A stretch of DNA of 64,000 nt from Brassica napus (Eukaryota > Streptophyta > Magnoliopsida > Brassicales > Brassicaceae): NCBI RefSeq assembly GCF_020379485.1, contig NC_063436.1, positions 23,434,423-23,498,422 on the forward strand, written 5' to 3'. Position 1 is the stretch's first letter; each line of letters starts with the position of its first letter. A program made the position numbers and the translations under genes. The notes beneath the pieces were generated by a model. It worked only from the letters and a program-made list of their open reading frames with translations. It was not told the origin of the DNA and did no database searches. Shown here piece by piece: positions 56,026 to 64,000 of the stretch.

Positions 56026-58420
56026 GCCTCTCAGTGTGTTATTTATGAATAAATCTTAAATACGTTCTTAAGTTTCTATCAAAATACTAGTGTCACTGGT
56101 TCGCCTTGAGTATTGCGTATTGAGTATTGCGCAGATGGTCCTTGCCAAAGCTTCCACTGAATAGTACTCCTCTGTTCCTTAATATTACATATTTTAGGAA
56201 AAAAAATTGTTTTAAAAAATCTAATTTTTACATTTTTAAGACATATTTTATTAACTAATTGCAAATTTTAAAAAATTTAATTGCACTTACTGAATTGTTA
56301 TTAGCTTAAAATTATGAAACAAAAATAAACACAAAAAATATATAAATTTAATGTATTTTATTAAAATATGTGAAAAATTTAAAATATGTAACATTAAGAA
56401 ACAGAGAGAGCATATAATAACTATATTGTTCGGATGGTGAAATAATCACCATTTGAAAGATATCACATACAATCCCTAATCTTCAACCTTTTCCGTGGTG
56501 AAAGCTATAAACTCCTAAATCTTAAAATTATCTACAAAATTTTCCTAATATTTTCAGAATTATGCTTAAATATCGAAAATATTCTAAAGCCAATATACTT
56601 AAGAAAGTATTTAAGATTAGGGATTGTATGTGATAACTAGTATAAATCTTAAATACGTTCTTAAGTTTCTATCAAAATAACATGTGAGAGTATTTTTGAT
56701 ATTCTAAATACTCCTACATGTTATTAAGCTATTATACATCAGAAATGAGCTAGTCAAACTTGAGATCATATCTTTCCTTGATTCTTCATATAACTATCAA
56801 TAAAATCTTTCTTGATAACATCAATTGATATAATATGGATGGAGAATTTAAAACGTGGTCCACCAATAAAACGGCCGCCACCTCCACCACCGGGAGGACG
56901 TCAGCCGCGTTAACAACTTCTTGCCGACGGCGACTGTTGATGACATCACCGCACAATCCCTTTTCCCAAACTGGAATATTGGAATTAACTCCACTTGTCT
57001 TTCTTCGTCCTAATTAAGCTCTTCCTCTCCTTATCTCTCACTCACTCACTCACTTTTTCTAATTACTTTCTCTAAAGCTAGAGTTAGTGGTCTCGACACA
57101 AGTCACTGGTTCCCACTTATGCAATTAATTAACATCAATGTTTTGTGAATGCGTATATGTATATAATCTTTAATAAAACCATCATTATGAGGTAAACAAT
57201 GATACAATAGAGTTTTTGTTTTGTTTGAACAAGACTTTTTTTTGAACTCTTGTGATTTAGCTCTTTGAACAAGATTTTTTTTACTGGAATATTGGAAATT
57301 GATTGGTGATTAGTCTGGTGTCTATTGATCTACTTAATGTTGAGTATGACTGTTATGTATGTGTGAAAACTAAACCTCTGCAATTGGGTTCTTTTATTTG
57401 ATACTTATGTATTTTGGTCCCATTCATCAACTAATTTAAGTGATTTCCAAGAGAATGAAAAATAAGAAATGGGTGGCTCGTGATCTTTATAATACATTCA
57501 GTGCCTCCTTTAATTTCTTCCAAAATAATTATACGGATGTACAAAACGAATGTTTAAGAAATTGCTAAACTTTAGTCAGACGTTTGTTGAATCTAGTGCC
57601 TAGACGAACTATTCAGAGTTATGGATGTATGCGTAATCGAATTATATATTCGTTTACAAGAAAGAAATAAAACAAATTCATGAATTTATACCAAAAACAA
57701 ACTTTGAAAGAAAAAAGATTACTTATAAATAATTTGACAGTGGAAATTATATAAGCAAATGAAACTCATGATTCATTTGAAATTATTATGTTTCTTTATT
57801 TAACTAATTTTAAACCAGTTTATATCGATTTAATTTTTTTTGAACTCATTTAAAATAATTTAAACTGATTTAAGTTATTTAAATTGGACAAGTTAATTAT
57901 TTTGGTTATTTTCAGTGTCTCGTCTAGACAGACGTTTAGGTGCCATCTAAACAGTTTTTTTTTTAAACAATGACCAAAATTACATATGTATGTGAATGTT
58001 AAAATGATTTATACAATACTAAACTTATCGGTTGCAAATTCTGGTTAATTAATTTATTCAAAACTATTACAGAAGAGAACTTTCAAATGATTATATGGTT
58101 GAAATCATGGATGCCTTTTCATGTATGGCAGACCACCTTGGTTTAATTTAAGTTCGATGACATGTTAACTTTAAACTTTCCATGTTCAACAAAATTATTT
58201 TGTTTTATGTGCAAAAAAGATTAAAGGTCTAATTATCTGATATATAATCAAAGATATACATACTTGTTTGAAAATTTTGTTAGGTAGTTATTTTTTCATG
58301 TAACTTTTTCTAAGTTACACTTAAATATTTCGTATTTAATTTGTGCTTTAAGCAATTTGAAACTTTTTTTTTCTTGCAACCGAACTTAGCTTGGTCCCAT
58401 ATGCTATATCCTTTATGTGA
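56026..58420. other. Mostly AT-rich intergenic DNA with one GC-rich pocket
   Basis: No gene is firmly supported. A GC-rich pocket at about 56865-56965 carries overlapping short frames: 56835-57017 (60 residues) and, in another frame from about 56838, ENLKRGPPIKRPPPPPPGGR and a stop. It could be an exon remnant or a short-peptide gene. The rest is AT-rich, and the sequence ends near a G22 tract. Confidence 0.35.
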
Positions 58421-58442
58421 GGGGGGGGGGGGGGGGGGGGGG
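58421..58442. repeat. G22 homopolymer
   Basis: Twenty-two consecutive G residues directly abut the hairpin that follows. It could form a G-quadruplex-like structure; its exact length is prone to sequencing error. Confidence 0.85.
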
Positions 58443-58603
58443 TTTATATCTCAAATACGATTCAAAAAGAGGAAATTTCTAAGAAAAAACAAACATTTGG
58501 CAAATCGTATTGATAAAAAACATCTACTATCAAATATGATTTGCCAAATGTTTGTTTTTCTTTGAAATTTCCTCTTTTGGCATATCGTATTTGAGATATA
58601 AAT
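58443..58603. repeat. Long imperfect inverted repeat (hairpin, ~75-nt arms)
   Basis: The left arm from TTTATATCTCAAATACGA through ACAAACATTTGGCAAATC pairs with the right arm, with only scattered mismatches and a loop of some 10-25 nt. A transcript would fold into a ~160-nt stem. Non-coding. It may be a foldback MITE or a young hairpin source of small RNA. Confidence 0.85.
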
Positions 58604-58969
58604 TCCTTTGATTAAAAACATGCAAACTGTTCAAAAGACGTAAATAAATTAGACTAACAAATCATTATTAACTAAAATCTATAACGTTACAACACTAGCT
58701 AGGGTTCCAATAAGACAAATAGATAGATTAATCATATTTTATTGTTAAGTATATAAATCAATTGTATTGTTCGGGTTTGGAGCTTCCACCAGATTTTCAC
58801 CATCTAATCTATTAAAACAGGAGTACAAAATTAAACTTACCCTTACACTTGCACAATATTTACAATAACATGCCACTAAAATATTAAATAACCATAAATT
58901 TAAGCTATTAATGTGTTTTCTTAATTTAATTACTCTTTACCTAAATAATTATTCTATTTATTAAAATTC

Positions 58970-59192
58970 TCGTGCAGATTCTCGTGCAGATTCTTGGAGT
59001 TCAGTATCAGCCGCATACCGAGGACAAGAAATTCTCGTGCAGATTCTCTCGCCAAGGAAGCAAGATGTAGCGGTGTTCTCTTTTCCCATATTGATCAGAC
59101 TCAGTCGGACAGAGCGTCTCTTCGGAACGACTCAAACCCGACTACCACTTGATCTTAGAAGATGGGCGTCGACAAAAAAAAAAAAAAAAAAA
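58970..59192 (+). mobile_element. 5'-truncated LINE fragment: RNase H-like end plus poly(A)
   Basis: The frame through about 59017-59151 reads IPRTRNSRADSLAKEARCSG, then VLFSHIDQTQSDRASLRNDS and a stop. This is the typical C terminus of the RNase H-like domain in plant L1-type LINEs. It ends in an A19 tract at about 59175-59193. The word ATTCTCGTGCAGATTCT is repeated at the left edge. The rest of the LINE is missing. Confidence 0.7.
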
Positions 59193-59575
59193 CACCACTC
59201 CACATATATCTCTCTTACTAAAAGCAACGATTCTATTGTTACAAAAATATTCATGTTTATTGAAAATCATAAAAGTGTAATTTGAAGAAACAAACAAAAT
59301 TATAAACAAATTTGAATTAACCCTAAAATGATATCAATTGGTCAAATAAAATCTAAACTTAACTAATTAATCGAATATTCCTTCCATATATACTATCACA
59401 AAAAAACGAAACTAACGAAATCTTTTAGTTAATTCCAATTTCCATCAACAACAATATTCCATATTAGTTTATTAGGAACTAAGTCGTATATGGAAATAAA
59501 AATATATGAATATATATAGTTTAAACGATCGTAAAGTATTGTGACAAAATCAAATATCAAAGTTTAACTATGGAT

Positions 59576-59821
59576 CTAACCGGTGATCATTAGAGGAACA
59601 TTAAGAATGAGTAGGAAACAAATGTAGAGGAATAAAATTATATGAATGAAAAAAAAATTATTTCTCATCAATTTTGGGGAGGAACAAATTTGTTCTATAT
59701 TCTTCTAGAATAAAAGGAATAAGAAGGAATAAAAAGGAAAAACTATTTCTTATTAATGGTAAAATAAAAAATGAATAACAAAGAATGTATTATTCTTTTT
59801 CATTCTTTGGTTACCAGTTAG
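59576..59821. mobile_element. MITE with CTAAC(C/T)GGTRAYCA ends
   Basis: The left end CTAACCGGTGATCATTAG matches the reverse-complemented right end CTAACTGGTAACCAAAG imperfectly. The 246-bp AT-rich body is rich in GGAATAA words. It is related by ends to 37521-37759. Confidence 0.55.
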
Positions 59822-59852
59822 ACTTTATGTACAATATGATATACTTTCGAAA

Positions 59853-59880
59853 CCAGGTGTTTTGCCCGCTAATGCCGGCA
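59853..59880 (-). mobile_element. Helitron 3' terminus on the minus strand
   Basis: On the minus strand a stem GCCGGC/GCGGGC (one mismatch, loop ATTA) is followed by AAAACACCTGG at 59853 and host T at 59852. The same AAAA(C/T)ACCTGG end terminates the Helitron at 35786. Its 5' end was not identified. Confidence 0.6.
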
Positions 59881-60659
59881 TAATCATTTTATTCTTATTT
59901 ATAAACACATGCATTACAAATTCAAAAATAATTATGATAAAAAATTGTTTATATTCTCAAAATTTTAAACTCAATATAAAATTATTAAATAACAAAATTA
60001 TTTATCAAAAATATATGTTTGTTATTACAAATACTTATTAGTTTATGTCTTATTAATACAATAAAAAATCAGTATGATATGTTATTATTTATTCTCTTTA
60101 AAATTTCAAATTAAACATCAAATTATTTATATATAAAAAATGTTTTTTATCTATAAAAAAAATATGCATATTATTGTGTTGAAATTTTAAAAACACTTAT
60201 ATATTAGAGATATTATAGAAAATTCATAAATCTTTCAAAATACGTTTTTATATTAGTATATTCTTATTCCAAAGTCTTGAAAAACATGTTTTTGATATTA
60301 GTATGTTTATTTTTTTATAGCCTTAGCACAAGCTAACAATATATATTTATTCTATTAAAATTGAAGTAATAACCAATACTTGCCTACTTTAAAGTGATTT
60401 TTTACATTTCCTTCATTCTTTTTAACTAATTTAAACCTCTTATTTTATTGTATTTACCAAATAATCCGACTTCATTTATTACCCGATTACATTCATTTTT
60501 TACTCTTCCTAATTACTTCATTAATTATATTTAGGATAATAATTCGACAACATTTATTTTACGTGCTAACCAAAATAATTTCACAAGTTTGAATGAAATT
60601 AATTCATTCATAACAAGAATTCAAAATGTTAATAATTTTTTTAATTTGTTTATAGAATC

Positions 60660-60830
60660 AGTTAGACATGGGAATCCAAGTACCCGTTAGGGTATGGACC
60701 AGTTTTCTGGATATCGGATTTTTAGATTTAAAATTAAACTTTGTTCGGATATTATAAATTTTTAGACGGGATCAGTACTCGGATCCTTCTGGATCCGGAT
60801 AGGTTTGCATGAAGCTAAAAATATCCAAAT
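60660..60830. mobile_element. Remnant of a TTAGACATGGG / GGATCCGG hAT-type MITE
   Basis: TTAGACATGGGAATCCAAG followed by GGTATGGACC, GGATATCGGA and GGATCCTTCTGGATCCGGAT resembles one half of the elements at 4714-5264 and 25421-25981. No right terminus or target duplication was found. Confidence 0.5.
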
Positions 60831-60914
60831 AACTTATGTGTTTAGAAATTTCATTAAACAATTTATAAAAAAGTAAAAATTAACATCTGCACGGGCGTGC
60901 GGGTCAAGCTCTAG

Positions 60915-61857
60915 TTAAGTTTTAAGAGTAATCAAACGCTAGTCCAAATTAGGAAACCGCCAAATGATATACATTGTCCGTTAGTGGCGCCAAATGTATA
61001 TGAGTATAACTAGTTGTAGAACATCACCAGTGTTTTAAATGGCTGGTATATTATTTATTCATATGCAACTTAAAAGTATCACGTTGTAAAAATTCTTGTA
61101 ATTCGATTGGAATAGTATTCTGGAAAGACCAGTCACGATATTTAAATAATAGATAAGTACTTTCGGTTCATGGACCTGAATATCAATACAATGTTTATTT
61201 TGAGTGAGTGGCAAATATTAGGCAATCTTAGGACCATGATAACGGAGGAGTGGATGAAAACGTTTGATGAAGCGCTTTAGCTTTGTGGTGCCACTTTCAT
61301 GTACAAATGTCAAATCGCTGATCAAACTTATTTGTTAATGAAACAGATTACATACTTTATGAGTTATAAAGAACATATCCGGCTTTGATCCGTTTTGAAT
61401 GTTAGAATACCAACAGCTTACTGATGCAATATACAGTGTGATTATACGACTACATGTACTAAAATCAAGATCAAGTAGTCATATCCGATATAAATGAATT
61501 AGTTATATTAAAATTATTACTCTATAAACAAACAAAAAACATGCTTGATAACATAATATTTTTATATTTTTAGAAAAAAAATCATAATTTAGTATAAATT
61601 TTCAGTTATCATGAGTATTAAATATTTGTATAAAGACGAGCATCCATAAAGATCTCACTACTAGTCTGTATTTGGAGCAGGGTAGACATTACGAAAAGAA
61701 ATACTTAGCTATACCTATACCAAATATATGCTCACCATAATAATATAATGTGCCACTATTCTTTCCGATACAAAATGATATTTATACAGTTTTAAACCTT
61801 TTCGGTCACTTGGTGATTTCATACGCACTAAGTCAAATACCGTCATTTTGGTAAGTC
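60915..61857. other. Intergenic DNA, nothing recognised
   Basis: AT-rich, without supported frames or element ends. A phrase AAATACCGTCATTTTGG at about 61834 is repeated at the SINE insertion site just to the right. Confidence 0.4.
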
Positions 61858-61872
61858 AAATACCGTCATTTT

Positions 61873-62041
61873 TTTTTTCTGATAACTCTGGTATCTAGGC
61901 AGCCACATTCCCAACTATCCCTTGAAAGGGGTCCAGCGCCCCAACGGAAGGGATGTTAAATCCGTTGTGGCCAAAACTCGAATCCGGGTGACGGGCAGTA
62001 CAGTTGTACCTCCTTTACCACCAAGCTACGAGCGCTTGGTT
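61873..62041 (-). mobile_element. tRNA-derived SINE, minus strand
   Basis: Reverse-complemented, the unit begins with TCGTAGCTTGGTGGTAAAGG (box A region), has GGATTCGAGTTTTGG as a box B-like sequence, and ends in an A-rich tail (T-run at 61870-61878 on the plus strand). It is flanked by AAATACCGTCATTTT on both sides (61858-61872 and 62042-62056), a 15-bp target duplication. About 169 bp. Confidence 0.82.
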
Positions 62042-62056
62042 AAATACCGTCATTTT

Positions 62057-63648
62057 GTTCCTTAAGATATATATGCAAGCCGAAATACTTTACACGTCGG
62101 TGACATGACACTTTTGATCTTAAGAATATATTCAAGAACATCTCCAGGTTTGTTAACATAGCTTTTTCATATATAATTTAGACTAATAAGAAATATTTCC
62201 AGGTGGTATGACCCATTTAATTAGGTTAAACGGAGACTTGACCTTCATTTACTTCATAAACCACAATATACATTTATATATGCTCCACAGAGACATGGCC
62301 GTAGTCCACTGTGTTACATACTTTACATTTATCGATATAGAGTTATGTGTATATATATATATATATATATATTTACATCTTGCTTTATTGCCTTTAAAAG
62401 AGTTTGGAATAGTAATTCTTAAAGTGTGCATAAAGTTTATCTTGATATATATACAAATGTTGTTATTTGTTCTTCAAAGTCCGGTGCCTGACATAAAATA
62501 AATATATTGCACTGGCAAATAGTAATAAAGAACCGCATATATAGCAATTGTAATGTCCTACGCAAACAGAAATGCTTGCACCAAATTTAAGCAAAAAAAA
62601 AAAGCATAACAAGAATTTCACTTTCTCTTGCTTTAATTTGTTTATTAATATACAGTTTTGTGAAATATACTCACAACTACTCATGAACCGCTCTAATAAT
62701 CAAATGTAAAAAAGCAGAGCCATCAATATATTATATATACAGCATTCATGGTAACGATTCATCTTTAAAGATTGTAAAGAATGGTTGGATTGTCAGAGAA
62801 CTCAGAAGTATTGTTTATAGTTTTGGAAAATGCAAACAGGATCATTACTGATGCGTGTCCATCTTCAAAATGTAGTGAATTAAATATTTTAGGCGAATAA
62901 AATAGACATAATTTAGCGTATGGCACAAATGTGTTAGGATAAAATAAGAAGTCCTTTAATTTTGATGTCATTTGTGCGTATAGAAGATTAATTTCTTTTT
63001 TTTTTGACAGAAGGCATGATTATTTTTAACTAGACAATTTTAGATTTAGAAATATATACTTACGGGTACACGGAGATTTAAGACATTTGTAGAATTAACA
63101 TTTTCCATGATAATATTGGTTGCTGCATTAGATACACACGCACTATCAAGATCTGGATTTATGCTAGTCGACTGACTGTTATATGTAAATTTCTATAAAG
63201 ACCAAACTAGGATCTATGAGAAAAAAACTATCTTCGTGATAAGATCATCTTAAAGTACGAAGAGATTGAGCTTTATTAAAAATATACCTAGCCATACTCC
63301 TGCTTCCGTTGCAACTGAATGCGTAGGTAAACAAATACTACAGTTGATATGATACTACATTTATTTTTTCGTATAAGCTAAACGACACGATACACTTAGT
63401 GATTTGTCTAAGATAAGAGACACCTTATAGTAACTCAATTTCCCAACCGGTATGAAAATTTATATCCCAAATTGATCTAAAGTTAAACTGAGAAAGCACA
63501 AGGAAAACCTTTAGCTAAGAAGAATGATCAAATGATGGCAAATAAAGAACATGTAGCAGATCATTTAGGAGAATATTAAATAGTAGAGAAGAAATGGTCG
63601 TATGCAAGAATAATAAACTAGTCTGAAGTCTTGTATACTAATGTTCCA
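62057..63648. other. Intergenic DNA, no gene recognised
   Basis: AT-rich with an AT microsatellite at about 62349-62371. No open frame here resembles a protein I know. Confidence 0.4.
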
Positions 63649-63651
63649 TTA

Positions 63652-63928
63652 GAGCAAGAGCATCAGTAAACCCCCTTTGGGGGTTCATCTTCTTAATTTT
63701 TTATTATTAATTTTTTTCCTTTTTTTGGATTTTATTTAAAAAAAAAAATTGACTAATCGCGGGCCGCCACGTGTCGTGGGGCCCGCGCTACAGTGATGAA
63801 CTTTAGGAGAAAGGGTATCACGCAGGAGAGACGAGACGAACCAAGTTCACCGCTTTTGCTTTTTTTTAATATTTTTTTTCTTCGTAAAACGTGTGATACT
63901 CTCCTTTAAACCTCTAATGCGCATGGCC
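63652..63928. mobile_element. Tourist-like MITE, 277 bp
   Basis: Left end GAGCAAGAGCATCAGTAAAC and reverse-complemented right end GGCCATGCGCATTAGAGGTT are imperfect inverted repeats. TTA flanks at 63649-63651 and 63929-63931. The GAGCATCAGTAAACC core is characteristic of Brassicaceae PIF/Harbinger MITEs. Non-coding. Confidence 0.7.
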
Positions 63929-64000
63929 TTAGTATATTAACCAGTGGGATAGAGCTATTTTTATTCCATTAACCGCAATGGGTTGATAGTTAACGAGTGA

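Larger units (their letters stand above)
58803..60914 (+). mobile_element. Non-autonomous Helitron with nested elements
   Basis: The 5' tip TCTAATCTATTAAAACAGG follows host A at 58802. The 3' end has a perfect hairpin GCACGGGCGTGC (60889-60900), then GGTCAAGCTCTAG with CTAG at 60911-60914 and host T at 60915. The interior is AT-rich and holds a LINE fragment, a MITE, a second Helitron end on the other strand and a hAT-MITE remnant, but no Rep/helicase. A second possible 5' tip (TCTATTAAAATTGAAG) at 60351 means the 3' end could instead belong to a shorter nested Helitron. Confidence 0.6.

Noticed and set aside
1..64000. CRISPR arrays, bacterial operons, riboswitches, Shine-Dalgarno sites
   Set aside because: None seen. 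Spliced genes and plant transposons show this is nuclear plant DNA, so such features are not expected.

Overview
This is eukaryotic plant DNA, almost certainly from a Brassicaceae species and most likely Brassica or a close relative such as Raphanus. The genes have GT-AG introns and plastid targeting, and the intergenic DNA is AT-rich and crowded with Helitrons, MULEs, hAT elements, SINEs, MITEs and LTR elements. Six gene calls read like the Arabidopsis genes PLA1-Ibeta2/DALL1, a Met/Pro-rich arabinogalactan protein, EXLB1 (twice), CLPR4 and UGLYAH. From memory these sit in the same order on the lower arm of Arabidopsis chromosome 4 (around At4g16820, At4g16980, At4g17030, At4g17040, At4g17050), so the window looks like a fractionated copy of that block. 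No alignment was run.

Layout. 1-7.0 kb: a plastid-type class I phospholipase A1 and a small GPI-anchored arabinogalactan protein, with a hAT-type MITE between them. 7.9-13.6 kb: first copy (A) of a segment carrying an intact four-exon EXLB1 gene on the minus strand. 13.6-35.1 kb: a transposon-rich wedge. It holds a GC-rich tandem repeat, a Cassandra-type solo LTR with a 5S rRNA-like core, a Helitron carrying an RPA70-like pseudogene, two head-to-head gene fragments (one an SF3A1-like SURP/ubiquitin-like protein), a MULE carrying a transposase fragment and a ferredoxin-NADP reductase fragment, a second hAT-type MITE, an intact F-box gene, and a nearly intact hAT transposon broken by one amber codon. 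35.1-48.65 kb: second copy (B) of the EXLB1 segment, also with an intact gene but enlarged by a Helitron, a SINE, MITEs and a very young 6.75-kb LTR element that encodes gag-protease and no polymerase. 49.6-54.6 kb: CLPR4 (minus) and UGLYAH (plus), divergently arranged with 363 bp between their start codons. 54.6-64 kb: gene-poor DNA with a Tourist-like MITE, a long hairpin next to a G22 tract, a Helitron with nested elements, a SINE and another Tourist-like MITE.

The genes serve separate housekeeping or wall functions: plastid lipid hydrolysis, cell-surface glycoprotein, cell wall, plastid Clp protease core, and ureide/purine catabolism in the endomembrane system. The most informative structural point is that copies A and B act as built-in empty sites for one another. 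Several insertions can be delimited from this one sequence, with target-site duplications read directly.
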